A DNA stretch of 64,000 bases from Hirschia sp964352025 (GCA_964352025.1 CAYGPZ010000003.1:62001-126000), one strand, 5' to 3'. Shown: positions 16,965-25,696, counted from the stretch's first letter. Made by a program: numbers and translations. Notes: generated by a model from the letters alone, not told the origin.

Positions 16965-17070
16965 TTTGTTTCCCCCAAAACAAATAATTCAAGAAAAAAT
17001 CAATCTAAATTATAAGTGTTAAGCAAAGTTACTCAATGTCCGTTATTGGCGAATTTAAGCCGTTCGTATT

Positions 17071-17158
17071 CCCAGACTTGATCTGGGATCCAGCGAGTTA
17101 ATTATGTCGCGCTAAGCGCGGCTTTATTTGTCTAACTGGATTCCTGCCTTCGCAGGAA
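17071..17158. repeat. Intergenic palindromic repeat (REP-like) with three hairpins
   Basis: Three hairpins lie within 88 bp: CCCAGA/TCTGGG (17071-17076 with 17082-17087), GTCGCGC/GCGCGGC (17106-17112 with 17116-17122) and TTCCTGC/GCAGGAA (17141-17147 with 17152-17158). The outer parts, GATCTGGGATCCAGC and CTGGATTCCTGCCTTCGC, resemble widespread dispersed intergenic repeats (REP-type) of Proteobacteria. It separates the TIR gene from the FGE-like lipoprotein gene. No second copy was noticed in this window. Confidence 0.6.
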
Positions 17159-17216
17159 AAATGCACTGGTATACAATAGGGCGCTTTTAGTTGCTTCGTC
17201 CCTCACAGAAAAGCTT

Positions 17217-18380
17217 CTAGATCTTGTCCACGTTTGAGTTGAAGTTGCGCAATGTGCGTTGGAAATGCATGAGGCCATATAGTGCGAAGGCACCGACACC
17301 AAATGCAATCCATAGGGCACCAAAGCCAAGACAGACTGGGACAACTTCTCCTAAATCACCTTCTATACTGGCATAGGTGAGCCCTGCGGCCCATAACAGT
17401 GCATAGAGTGCAAGGCTTGATTTCGCGTATTCCTTGGCGGCGTCTTTTAGGCGAAGATTGCGCATAAAATAGCGGATCGGGAATAATAAAGCACCGACTC
17501 CAGCTAACCCTACAGACGTAAAGGCTACGACTTCCGTCATTTCAGAGATGTCGAAGAAATCAATGTGGTCAAATCCGCCGCCTGTTTCTCCGCTAATTAA
17601 GTAGACAGTTGGCAAAATTAACAACGCATCAATCCATTTGAACGGAAGGAAATTGCGGTATTGTGTTTTGACTTTTCCGCGGCGAGGTGGGGTCGATTTT
17701 ACTTTAGATTTTTGTGAGGCTTTATTGGCAAGTTTAGCGTCTGCTTTCGCTTTTTTCTCTGCAATTTTTAGGAGAGCTTCTTCGCGTTTGAGCGCTTCAC
17801 GTCGGGCTTCTAAATCACTTGGATCAATGTTAGAAAAGGGAGCTGATTGCTTAGGCGTTTCAACTTTTGGAGCTGCTGTCGCTGCCGGAGTTTCACTTAA
17901 ATCAGAGTTGCCAACAGCGGCTTCGGTCGTCTGGTTCGAATCTGATGTGGGAGCCGATTTAGTACCTGACAGACCACCGGGGGATGACTCAGCCAAGTGT
18001 AATAAACGGTCAGCCAGATTGTCGATTTTTTGATCAGCATTGGGGAAAATCTGAACCCAGTTACGTGCAGCTAGCTCGTATAGAAAATGACCTTTGGGTT
18101 TTGTGTCTTCAATTAGAACAGGGACAACGTTTTTGTCCATTTCATCGGCAAGTGCGAGTTCTTTTTTGAGCTGCTTGGACGCATTACATTCTTCAGAAAA
18201 TAATATGACCAGCATGTCGGAAGAGATGAGGTTTTCAACAATCGCGTCGCGCCAGTCGACACCACCTTCGATTTTCTGATCCCACCACACGCCAACGCCG
18301 CGAGCATCCAAAGCTTCAACTAAAGCGCGAGCTAATTCTTGATCTGCGCGTCGATAACTTAAGAAAATATCGTAATTCAT
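17217..18380 (-). CDS. TIR-domain protein with C-terminal transmembrane region
   Basis: Residues 1 to about 133 form a TIR domain: MNYDIFLSYRRADQ (box 1), GVGVWWDQKIEGGVDWRDAI, SSDMLVILFSEECNAS and the helix KKELALA, whose Glu74 stands where TIR NAD-cleaving enzymes have their catalytic Glu. A Pro/Ser/Thr linker and a charged Ala/Lys/Glu coiled-coil-like stretch (about 185-245) follow, then four probable membrane segments to residue 387. Bacterial TIR domains often cleave NAD in anti-phage defence or act in signalling. The frame opens at 18407, but the ATG at 18380 has GAGGG eight bases upstream. No Thoeris, Pycsar or CBASS partner is adjacent; the nearest same-strand gene is the FGE-like lipoprotein. 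It is divergent from dnaX. Confidence 0.88.
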   Translation of the reverse strand: MNYDIFLSYRRADQELARALVEALDARGVGVWWDQKIEGGVDWRDAIVENLISSDMLVILFSEECNASKQLKKELALADEMDKNVVPVLIEDTKPKGHFLYELAARNWVQIFPNADQKIDNLADRLLHLAESSPGGLSGTKSAPTSDSNQTTEAAVGNSDLSETPAATAAPKVETPKQSAPFSNIDPSDLEARREALKREEALLKIAEKKAKADAKLANKASQKSKVKSTPPRRGKVKTQYRNFLPFKWIDALLILPTVYLISGETGGGFDHIDFFDISEMTEVVAFTSVGLAGVGALLFPIRYFMRNLRLKDAAKEYAKSSLALYALLWAAGLTYASIEGDLGEVVPVCLGFGALWIAFGVGAFALYGLMHFQRTLRNFNSNVDKI

Positions 18381-18534
18381 AGTATTCGCCCTCGCATACC
18401 CCGTCATATACTACACTAGCACTTTCGCGTGATAGGTGAAGCCCCTTATAAAAATAGTCAGAAAATTCGCAGATTTTAGGAAATTCATTAGCTTGCCGAT
18501 TGGCACCACGCGCTAGGGGCGCTAGGTTCCGCCC

Positions 18535-20382
18535 ATGAGCGACTCAAATGACGATATGCAAGACGAAGGATTAGACCCGAATACGGCGTCTATGTTTGGG
18601 GATGATAACCCCAATGCGGGCAGTGATGAGGCCTATCAGGTCCTCGCTCGTAAATATCGTCCGACCACTTTCGATGATATGGTTGGTCAAGAAGCAATGG
18701 TGCGAACGCTTACCAATGCTTTTAAGACGGGTCGTATAGCCCATGCTTTTATGCTGACCGGAGTACGGGGTGTCGGGAAAACGACAACGGCGCGTTTGTT
18801 GGCACGTGCGCTCAATTACGTCTCAGATAAAGTGGATGAGCCAAGCATTCATCTTGATCCACCGGGGCTTAATTGTCAGGCGATTATGGAAAGCCGGCAC
18901 CCTGATGTGCTCGAGCTTGATGCTGCATCGCGTACAGGTGTCGCGGATATGCGCGAGCTACTTGATGGTGTGAGATATTCTCCCGTCAATGCGCGCTATA
19001 AAGTCTATATAATAGATGAGGTGCACATGCTCTCTACGGCGGCGTTTAACGCGCTGTTGAAGACATTGGAAGAGCCACCTCCACATGTGAAATTCATCTT
19101 CGCGACGACAGAAATCCGTAAAGTGCCGGTAACGGTATTGTCGCGTTGTCAGCGTTTCAATTTAGCGCGTCTCACAACGGATGCATTGGCCAAACATTTA
19201 GGGCGTATCTGCAAGAAAGAGGGGGCAAAAGTCTCCGAAGAAGGATTGGCTCTTATTTCGCGCGCGGCTGAAGGATCAGCACGCGATGCACTCTCTGTTC
19301 TTGATCAGGCGATCGTGCAATCCACAGGCGATGAAGTGTCTGCTGATGCAGTGCGCGATATGCTTGGGCTTGCTGATCGTGCGAGGGTTTTTGATTTACT
19401 CGATGCAGCGACAACAGGGCAGCATAAGGCTGCGTTGGAAGAAACAACTGCTCAATTGAATGAAGGTGCAGAGGCGCAAGTCTTGATTAAAGATTTGCTC
19501 GATGCGATGGCCGAAATTGCACGTGCTCAGGCAATGGGCGATGCATATACATTTGCTGGTCCTTCTGAATGGCAGGATAGAACCAAGAAACTAGCAGCGG
19601 GTATGAGCAATGCCCAATCAGCGCGTTATTGGAAGTTATTACTGCAGGGCTATGAAGATTGTGCACGTGCGCCTGATCCAAATGTAGCTGCTGAGATGGT
19701 TGTTTTACGCTTGGCTGCTGCTGCTGCACTACCATCGCCCGAAGCGGCAGCTCGTATGCTGCAAGGTGGTCCCAATGGCGGTCCATCTGGCGGTGGACCA
19801 TCGGGTGGCAGCAGTTATTCGTCGGGTGATCCAGGGCCTGGCGCACAAAGCTATCAAGCTGGCGGCGGCGGGGGCACATCTGCGCACGCTGTTAGCAGGC
19901 CTGTTGTTGCAAGGGCGGTTCCCGATAGTCATGCCGAGGCAGCACCGGGGCCTGTGCTAGGATCGCTCAATCAGATTTGCGCTGCTCTGCAATCACATAA
20001 ACAGATCAACCTTTTGTATGATGTTGAGCATTATGTGCGTCCTGCTGAGATTGTGTATGGCCGTTTTATCTACGCAGCAGCGCCCGGAATACCTAAAGAC
20101 TTCCAGATGCGGTTGAAGTCGTGGCTGGAAGATAAAACCGGTGTGGAATGGGAAGTCGATTTAGGGCATTCGACACAAGAAAGCCTAGAAGAGATACGAC
20201 AAAGAAAAGAGCAGGAGAGAATTGCAGAAGTGTCTGCGATTCCTAGAATTGCGGATGCGCTGAAGCACTTGCCGGGTGCTAAAGTCGTGAAAATTGAAAA
20301 AATAGATACGGATGAAGATGGAAATGTTGTGAGGGTGGACTTTAATCGCCGCCGAGACTTCTCCATATCAGACGAAGATTAA
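18535..20382 (+). CDS. dnaX: DnaX, DNA polymerase III subunits gamma/tau
   Basis: DnaX is the clamp-loader ATPase of the replicase. Family motifs are intact: LARKYRPTTFDDMVGQ, Walker A GVRGVGKTT, DAASRTGV, IIDEVHML (Walker B) and the SRC arginine-finger motif LSRCQRF. The zinc module that normally carries four Cys has only one here (GLNCQAI). A Gly/Ser/Pro-rich linker at about 410-455 precedes the C-terminal tau region. No A-AAA-AAG slippery site was seen, so a frameshifted gamma form is not supported. The start is an ATG with AGG upstream, after a GCGCTAGG direct repeat (18510-18517 and 18519-18526). It begins the conserved run dnaX-ybaB-recR. Confidence 0.96.
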   Translation: MSDSNDDMQDEGLDPNTASMFGDDNPNAGSDEAYQVLARKYRPTTFDDMVGQEAMVRTLTNAFKTGRIAHAFMLTGVRGVGKTTTARLLARALNYVSDKVDEPSIHLDPPGLNCQAIMESRHPDVLELDAASRTGVADMRELLDGVRYSPVNARYKVYIIDEVHMLSTAAFNALLKTLEEPPPHVKFIFATTEIRKVPVTVLSRCQRFNLARLTTDALAKHLGRICKKEGAKVSEEGLALISRAAEGSARDALSVLDQAIVQSTGDEVSADAVRDMLGLADRARVFDLLDAATTGQHKAALEETTAQLNEGAEAQVLIKDLLDAMAEIARAQAMGDAYTFAGPSEWQDRTKKLAAGMSNAQSARYWKLLLQGYEDCARAPDPNVAAEMVVLRLAAAAALPSPEAAARMLQGGPNGGPSGGGPSGGSSYSSGDPGPGAQSYQAGGGGGTSAHAVSRPVVARAVPDSHAEAAPGPVLGSLNQICAALQSHKQINLLYDVEHYVRPAEIVYGRFIYAAAPGIPKDFQMRLKSWLEDKTGVEWEVDLGHSTQESLEEIRQRKEQERIAEVSAIPRIADALKHLPGAKVVKIEKIDTDEDGNVVRVDFNRRRDFSISDED

Positions 20383-20401
20383 CTGTTAGAGGAATGACCT
20401 C

Positions 20402-20722
20402 ATGAATATGCAAGAGATTATGCGCCAAGCTCAGGAAATGCAGGGCAAGCTGGCAGAAGCTCAGGAAAAATTAGAGCTGATCGAAGCGACTGGTACATCT
20501 GGCGGCGGTATGGTGAAAGTTGTTCTAAAAGGTAAGGGTGACATGGCGAGCATGTCTATCGATCCAAGCCTTGTAGACCCCAATGACGCTGAAATCATCG
20601 AAGATTTGGTCAAAGCAGCTCATGATGATGCGCGCCGTAAACTTGAAGAAGCGCATGGTGATGCAATGAAAGACGCAACGTCGGGCATGGGCATGATGCC
20701 TGGCTTTAAGATGCCGTTTTAA
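20402..20722 (+). CDS. ybaB: YbaB/EbfC family nucleoid-associated protein
   Basis: This 106-residue protein has the full YbaB pattern: MQEIMRQAQEMQGKLAEAQEKLE (N-terminal helix), GGGMVKVVLKGKGDM (central sheet), then IDPSLVDPNDAEIIEDLVKAAHDDA, and a Met/Gly-rich tail ending GFKMPF. YbaB dimers bind DNA and act in nucleoid organisation. It lies 19 bp after dnaX with a GAGGAATG ribosome-binding site, and just before recR, the usual arrangement. Confidence 0.95.
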   Translation: MNMQEIMRQAQEMQGKLAEAQEKLELIEATGTSGGGMVKVVLKGKGDMASMSIDPSLVDPNDAEIIEDLVKAAHDDARRKLEEAHGDAMKDATSGMGMMPGFKMPF

Positions 20723-20763
20723 GTTCTGTCTCTGCTTTTGCCATTTCTTGAAGGAAGATCACA

Positions 20764-21102
20764 ATGATTGATACGACACGTAAAAGTGATTTTGACGACA
20801 TTCCGCTGGATGGCTTTCGTAGAGATGCCGAGCCGGTCCCGCAGAAGAAAAAAGAAAAGATAGCGCGCGTCAAAAAAGTACCTGATGACGAAAATCGTGG
20901 TTTTCTTCCATCCAATACACCTATTCCTTTCTGGTTGGATGTCGTGTTCTTTTTCTTGTGGTGCGGCGGAGTTGGACTTTCTATCGTGACCGCATTCTTT
21001 ATGGCGAATTTATTCCTCGGCGTATTGGTGTTTGTTGGCGGAGGTGCGCTTATTCTTGCGATCCGCATGGCTATCAAACGCTTTTTGCTAGCGCGGGCTT
21101 AG
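20764..21102 (+). CDS. Small membrane protein of unknown function
   Basis: I do not recognise a family. The 112-residue product has a charged N-terminal half (residues 1-55, many Lys, Asp, Arg) and two adjacent membrane segments at about 58-80 and 83-103, ending with a basic tail (IKRFLLARA). The N-terminus should be cytoplasmic. It sits between ybaB and recR with short gaps (41 and 11 bp), inside a normally tight replication/repair cluster, so it is probably co-transcribed. AAGGAAGAT precedes its ATG as ribosome-binding site. No catalytic motif is seen. Confidence 0.75.
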   Translation: MIDTTRKSDFDDIPLDGFRRDAEPVPQKKKEKIARVKKVPDDENRGFLPSNTPIPFWLDVVFFFLWCGGVGLSIVTAFFMANLFLGVLVFVGGGALILAIRMAIKRFLLARA

Positions 21103-21113
21103 AATAAACATCC

Positions 21114-21713
21114 ATGTCATCTCGTTCTACAGGCCCTGAAATAACCCGTCTCATCGAAATGATGTCGAAGCTGCCGGGAATGGGGCCGCGTTCTGCACGC
21201 CGCGCAGCGCTACATTTGTTGAAAAAACCAGAACAGTTATTAGCGCCGTTAGCGCGTGTTATGGCGGATGCGGCGCAGAAAATCACTTCATGTGATAATT
21301 GCGGAAATTTCGATACGACAAATCCATGTTCAGTGTGTCAGCTAACTGGCCGCGACGACAGTGTGATTTGTGTGTTGGCAGATGTTGGTGACCTATGGGC
21401 CATGGAGCGTTCGGGTGTTTTTCGTGGGCGGTACCATGTATTGGGTGGGTGCCTGTCTGCATTAGAAGGTGTTGGGCCAGAAGATCTCAATATTTCCCGT
21501 TTGGTGGAGCGCGCAGAAAAAGAAGAAACAAAAGAAGTTATTCTTGCTTTGAACGCGACTGTCGATGGGCAAACGACTGCGCACTATGTGGCTGATCAGC
21601 TTGAAAACTCAGGCGTTTCTGTGACGCGCCTTGCGCATGGGGTGCCAGTTGGTGGCGAGCTTGGTTCACTTGATGATGGAACGATTGCAGCAGCGTTTTC
21701 CTCACGAAGATAA
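21114..21713 (+). CDS. recR: RecR, recombination mediator protein
   Basis: RecR works with RecO (and RecF) to load RecA on gapped DNA. Visible parts are the helix-hairpin-helix near the start (MMSKLPGMGPRSARRAALHLL), the four-Cys zinc finger CDNCGNFDTTNPCSVC (about residues 61-76) and the Toprim domain (ICVLADVGDLWAMERSGVFRGRYHVLGG). The C-terminal Walker-like region VTRLAHGVPVGGELGSLDDGT is intact. At 199 residues the length is normal. It is the last gene of the dnaX cluster. Confidence 0.96.
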   Translation: MSSRSTGPEITRLIEMMSKLPGMGPRSARRAALHLLKKPEQLLAPLARVMADAAQKITSCDNCGNFDTTNPCSVCQLTGRDDSVICVLADVGDLWAMERSGVFRGRYHVLGGCLSALEGVGPEDLNISRLVERAEKEETKEVILALNATVDGQTTAHYVADQLENSGVSVTRLAHGVPVGGELGSLDDGTIAAAFSSRR

Positions 21714-21796
21714 AACTTGACTCTCTGTGAATAAGTGATTCGTTTTAAGTTAAATATCGCCTTGTAGGGGAATAAAAAACGAGTTATGATCTCGTT

Positions 21797-23347
21797 ATGT
21801 TCTCATTTTCATTTGGCGAAACTGCCGTCGTATTTGATTTGTATCACATTTGTTTCCTCGCTGTTGCGGTGGTTGCAGTATTTTTATCCTTAATACTTGG
21901 GTTTCGCGTATCACGTGTGCGTAAATCCATGCGGGAGCAGTTTGATGCGGAGACACATCAGCTTAAAGGTGAGGTCGAAGTTGGTGCATTGAGGCATCAA
22001 AATTTAGACGAAACCTATCAACGCGAAGCAGATATTTGGGCAGGGGAAAGAGCTGGTCTCGAGCAGCAGCTAAAAGTTCAATATGAAAAAGTAGAACACT
22101 ATCAAACGCATCTGGAAAAATACCGTTCTCAAGCAGAAGCACTGTCACGCAAGCTAGCGGGATTAGAGGCTGGGCAGCAAGAACGAGAGAAAGCGTTTGA
22201 GGCAGAGCGTACCTCAATGAAAGCCTTGAATGAAGAAATTCATCAGAAGTTCCAGCACCTTGCCGATAGTGCATTACGTCAGTCTCAAAAACAGTTTCTG
22301 GAACTTGCTGATCAACAAATGCGACAGCACAAGGAAACGTCTAAAGCTGACCTTTCCAGCATGATTGGGCCAATTAAAGAGAGCTTTTCTCAGTTTAGCC
22401 AAAAGGTCGAGAATATAGAGAAAGTTCGGCATGAAGATCGTGCGTCTTTGCGGTCGGAAATTGAAAAACTTTCCCAGACCATGGCTGACACACAAAACAT
22501 TACCGGCAAGCTGGCGAACGCTTTGTCTGCGCCTAAGTCGGGTGGACGTTGGGGAGAAGAAACACTTCGCAATGTGTTGGAGATGGCAGGGTTATCAGAA
22601 CACGCTGACTATATTGAACAGCTTCATGCCAATGTTGAAGATGGTGCCAATATTAGGCCGGATGTCATGGTGCGTATGCCGGGCGGACGGCACCTTGTCA
22701 TCGATTCAAAGGTGAGTGTGGATGACTTTCTTCAGGCATCTGAAGAGCCAGATGTTCAACGTCAAAACCTGTTATTGCAAACACATGCACGCAAAATGAA
22801 AGATCATGTGACGACGCTTGCGCGCAAGGCATATTGGGCGAATTTGCCAGACACAGTCGACTTTGTGGCGATGTTTGTTCCGGGCGAGAATTTCTATGCA
22901 GCGGCGTTGAGTGCTGATCGGGATTTGTTCGATTATGCTGCCCGCAACAAAGTTATCATCGTGACGCCGTCGACTTTGGTCGCGCTTGCAAAGGCTGTTG
23001 CTTTTGGATGGAGACAGGAAAATGCGGCTCGCAATACGAAAGAAGTGACGGATCTCGCGCGGGAGCTTTACAGTCGAATTGCTGTGATGGGCGATAAAGT
23101 CTTGCGCATGGGGCGGAGCTTGAATGGTGCTTCTGCGGCCTATAATGAATTGGTCGGGACGTTGGAAACCAAGGTTCTGCCGCAAGCGCGTAAATTTGAT
23201 GCGTTGGGTATGAGTGCAGAAGGCAAGGAATTGCCCGACCTAGAAGAAATCGAAGATAATATGCGTGAGCCGCGAAAAGGGCGCGATTTATTGTTTAATG
23301 TCGATGAAATCTCTAAAATTCCGGAACTAAATACATCTGAAACTTAG
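21797..23347 (+). CDS. rmuC: RmuC family DNA recombination protein
   Basis: An N-terminal membrane segment (about residues 15-38) is followed by a long coiled coil (about 40-260, rich in Gln, Glu, Lys) and then the RmuC nuclease-fold domain with GGRWGEETLRNVLEMAGLSEHADY, RPDVMVRMPGGRHLVIDSKVS and FVPGENFYAAALSADRDLFDYA. In E. coli loss of RmuC changes inversion rates at short inverted repeats; its biochemical action is still poorly known. The 516-residue size is typical. It is followed by def-fmt-truA, a frequent alphaproteobacterial order. Confidence 0.93.
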   Translation: MFSFSFGETAVVFDLYHICFLAVAVVAVFLSLILGFRVSRVRKSMREQFDAETHQLKGEVEVGALRHQNLDETYQREADIWAGERAGLEQQLKVQYEKVEHYQTHLEKYRSQAEALSRKLAGLEAGQQEREKAFEAERTSMKALNEEIHQKFQHLADSALRQSQKQFLELADQQMRQHKETSKADLSSMIGPIKESFSQFSQKVENIEKVRHEDRASLRSEIEKLSQTMADTQNITGKLANALSAPKSGGRWGEETLRNVLEMAGLSEHADYIEQLHANVEDGANIRPDVMVRMPGGRHLVIDSKVSVDDFLQASEEPDVQRQNLLLQTHARKMKDHVTTLARKAYWANLPDTVDFVAMFVPGENFYAAALSADRDLFDYAARNKVIIVTPSTLVALAKAVAFGWRQENAARNTKEVTDLARELYSRIAVMGDKVLRMGRSLNGASAAYNELVGTLETKVLPQARKFDALGMSAEGKELPDLEEIEDNMREPRKGRDLLFNVDEISKIPELNTSET

Positions 23348-23410
23348 AATATTTATAATTCAGCTCAACTGCCGCTTGACGAAAAAGGACATGAGACTTA
23401 GCTAAACGAC

Positions 23411-23956
23411 ATGACAATACGACCTATTTTAACCGTCCCGAACCCTATTCTTAAAGAAGTTTCCAAGCCTGTTGAGGTGGTAACGGATGAAATCCGTACG
23501 CTGATGGATGACATGGTAGAAACCATGTATGATGCACCCGGTATTGGCCTTGCGGCCGTGCAGATTGGTGAGCCTGTCCGTGTGATCGTTATGGACATTG
23601 CGGGTAAGGATGAAGAACCTAATCCACAGTATTTTGTGAATCCTGAGATTTTGGAAAAAGTCGAAGAGACTGCACCATATGATGAAGGGTGTTTGTCTGT
23701 CCCTGAGATTTACGAGACAATAGAGCGTCCCGAACGTGTTCAGATTAAATATCTCAATTATGATGGTGAAGAAGTAACGGAGTGGGCTGACGGTTTGTAT
23801 GCTACGTGTATTCAGCACGAGATGGACCACCTGGAAGGCAAGCTTTTCATCGATTATCTATCTCGTCTGAAACGCACACGTGCCGTCAACAAAGTGAAAA
23901 AAGCACAGAAATTTGCGCCTCCTCCCCACGTTCATGGTCCAAACTGTAACCACTAG
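23411..23956 (+). CDS. def: Peptide deformylase
   Basis: Def removes the formyl group from the N-terminal Met of new proteins. All three motifs are present: GIGLAAVQIGE, EGCLSVPE (metal-binding Cys) and QHEMDHLEGKLF (His136, Glu137, His140). The protein has 181 residues; the last 18 (APPPHVHGPNCNH) are rich in Pro and His with an extra Cys. It lies 38 bp before fmt, which encodes the formylating enzyme of the same cycle, and the two are probably co-transcribed. Confidence 0.96.
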   Translation: MTIRPILTVPNPILKEVSKPVEVVTDEIRTLMDDMVETMYDAPGIGLAAVQIGEPVRVIVMDIAGKDEEPNPQYFVNPEILEKVEETAPYDEGCLSVPEIYETIERPERVQIKYLNYDGEEVTEWADGLYATCIQHEMDHLEGKLFIDYLSRLKRTRAVNKVKKAQKFAPPPHVHGPNCNH

Positions 23957-23994
23957 AATACGAGTGACAACGCTTTAAAAAAGGGGATCGCTAA

Positions 23995-24927
23995 ATGAGC
24001 CTTAGACTTGTGTTTATGGGATCTCCGGATTTTTCAGTACCTTGCCTGAAAGCATTGGTGGATGAGGGCCATGAAGTGGTGTGTGTGTATTCTCAACCGC
24101 CTCGTCGTGCCGGACGCGGAAAAGCGGAACGCAATACACCTGTGCATGACGCAGCGCTTGAATTGGGCATTGAAGTTCGCACACCAAAATCTGTAAAATC
24201 GGAAGAAGAGCTAGCTGCTTTTGCTGGGCTAAATGCCGATCTGGCTGTTGTTGTCGCCTATGGTTTGATATTGCCACAGGCTTTGCTGGATGCGCCGCGC
24301 CTTGGATGTATCAATGCCCATGCATCTTTGCTCCCACGTTGGCGAGGGGCTGCACCTATTCAGCGTGCGATTATGGCGGGCGATGATGTGACTGGTGTTC
24401 AAATCATGCAGATGGAGGCGGGGCTAGATACTGGTCCTGTCATGGCATCTGTAGAGGTCGATATTACACCTGAAACAACGGTAGATGTTCTTCACGAACA
24501 ATTGTGCGAGGCAGGTGCTAATCTGCTCGTTGATGCAGTTGCTCAGCTAGAGGCTGGCGAGGCGAAATTCACGCCACAATCTGAAAACGGTATCGAATAC
24601 GCGGACAAACTCACAAATGAAGAAACGCGTATCGATTGGACTAAATCTGCTAGAGATGTGCGCCAGCATATTCATGGGCTATCACCATTTCCCGGGGCAT
24701 GGTTTGAGATGGAAACATCCAAAGGGCCTGTGCGCGTGAAAGTGCTGGAAGTCGCTGACAGTCTTGGCGACGGAGCGGCTGGAGAAGTTCTCGATGATAA
24801 CTTGCTTATCGCTTGTGGTGAAAATGCAGTGCGCATAAAACGCCTTCAGCGCGCAGGCAAACCAGCAATGGATGCAGATGTTTTCTTGCGCGGAAATGAC
24901 CTGCCAGAGGGTGCGATTGTCGCTTAA
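23995..24927 (+). CDS. fmt: Methionyl-tRNA formyltransferase
   Basis: Fmt transfers the formyl group from 10-formyl-tetrahydrofolate to initiator Met-tRNA. The N-terminal Rossmann domain has MGSPDFSVPCLKAL and the catalytic region VAYGLILPQALLD...INAHASLLPRWRGAAPIQ, with the conserved Asn, His and, later, Asp in GLDTGPV. The C-terminal OB-like tRNA-binding domain follows (SPFPGAWFEM...RIKRLQRAGK). At 310 residues it is full length. A ribosome-binding site (AAAGGGGATCG) lies before the ATG. It forms a unit with def and truA. Confidence 0.96.
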   Translation: MSLRLVFMGSPDFSVPCLKALVDEGHEVVCVYSQPPRRAGRGKAERNTPVHDAALELGIEVRTPKSVKSEEELAAFAGLNADLAVVVAYGLILPQALLDAPRLGCINAHASLLPRWRGAAPIQRAIMAGDDVTGVQIMQMEAGLDTGPVMASVEVDITPETTVDVLHEQLCEAGANLLVDAVAQLEAGEAKFTPQSENGIEYADKLTNEETRIDWTKSARDVRQHIHGLSPFPGAWFEMETSKGPVRVKVLEVADSLGDGAAGEVLDDNLLIACGENAVRIKRLQRAGKPAMDADVFLRGNDLPEGAIVA

Positions 24928-24932
24928 TTTAT

Positions 24933-25682
24933 ATGCACCGATATAAGCTCACAATTGAATATGATGGTTCGCCTTATGTCGGGTGGCAACGCCAGAAGAC
25001 TCATCGTTCTGTGCAGCAAGTTTTAGAAGAGGCCATTCCAAAGTTCTCCGGTGAAACCGTGACAGTGCATGGCGCAGGGCGCACAGATGCTGGTGTGCAC
25101 GCTATAGGGCAAGTTGCGCACATTGATCTGGAAAAGGAATTTACGCCGGATAAAATTCGTGATGCGATGAACCATTTTATGAAAGATGAGCCAGTCTCAA
25201 TCTTACTGGTTGATGACGTTGATGAAGACTTTCATGCGCGGTTTTCAGCCTATGCTCGGCATTATATTTATCGCATTGTCGATCGGCGTGCTGATCTAAC
25301 GTTTGATCGAAAATTGGCATGGCGCGCAATGTCACCTGTTGATGCTGAGGCTATGCATGAGGCGGCGCAATGTCTTGTTGGAAAACATGATTTTTCAACA
25401 TTCCGCGATGCGCAATGTCAGGCAGATAGCCCAGTTAAATCATTGTCGAAAATAGAGGTTCAACGCGATGGAGATGAGATAAATATCTATGTCTCTGCGC
25501 CATCATTTCTGCACCGCCAAGTGCGCTCAATTACCGGATCTCTCATGGAGATTGGTCGCGGTAAAAAGCCCGTTTCTTGGATGAAAGAAATCCTAGATGC
25601 AGCTGACCGTTCGCAATGTGGAACGGTCGCGCCGCCAGATGGACTATATCTTAGTCAGGTTGATTATCCCGCCGCTAAATAA
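24933..25682 (+). CDS. truA: TruA, tRNA pseudouridine(38-40) synthase
   Basis: TruA makes pseudouridine at positions 38-40 of the tRNA anticodon arm. The catalytic motif GAGRTDAGVHA is present with Asp52, preceded by YKLTIEYDGSPYVGWQRQ and followed by ARHYIYRI and FLHRQVRSITGSLMEIGRG. The 249-residue length is normal. It begins 5 bp after the fmt stop, so it is translated from the same mRNA. Its stop codon lies inside a hairpin shared with the facing dapD gene. Confidence 0.96.
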   Translation: MHRYKLTIEYDGSPYVGWQRQKTHRSVQQVLEEAIPKFSGETVTVHGAGRTDAGVHAIGQVAHIDLEKEFTPDKIRDAMNHFMKDEPVSILLVDDVDEDFHARFSAYARHYIYRIVDRRADLTFDRKLAWRAMSPVDAEAMHEAAQCLVGKHDFSTFRDAQCQADSPVKSLSKIEVQRDGDEINIYVSAPSFLHRQVRSITGSLMEIGRGKKPVSWMKEILDAADRSQCGTVAPPDGLYLSQVDYPAAK

Positions 25683-25696
25683 ACGACGGGATTATC
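25662..25696. terminator. Imperfect hairpin shared by convergent truA and dapD
   Basis: GATTATCCCGCCG (25662-25674) pairs with CGACGGGATTATC (25684-25696) with two mismatches, giving 11 pairs around a CTAAATAAA loop that contains the truA stop codon. The flanks are A/T-rich but have no clean T-run. It is the likely transcription stop for both genes. Confidence 0.45.

Noticed and set aside
17071..17158. CRISPR-like repeats
   Set aside because: The three hairpins differ in sequence and there is no regular repeat-spacer pattern.
17217..18380. Thoeris or CBASS defence system
   Set aside because: Only a TIR protein is present; no ThsA-like SIR2/SLOG protein, nucleotidyltransferase or other known partner lies within 10 kb.
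18535..20382. Programmed frameshift in dnaX
   Set aside because: No A-AAA-AAG or similar slippery heptamer followed by a stem was seen, and the frame is open to the normal C-terminus.
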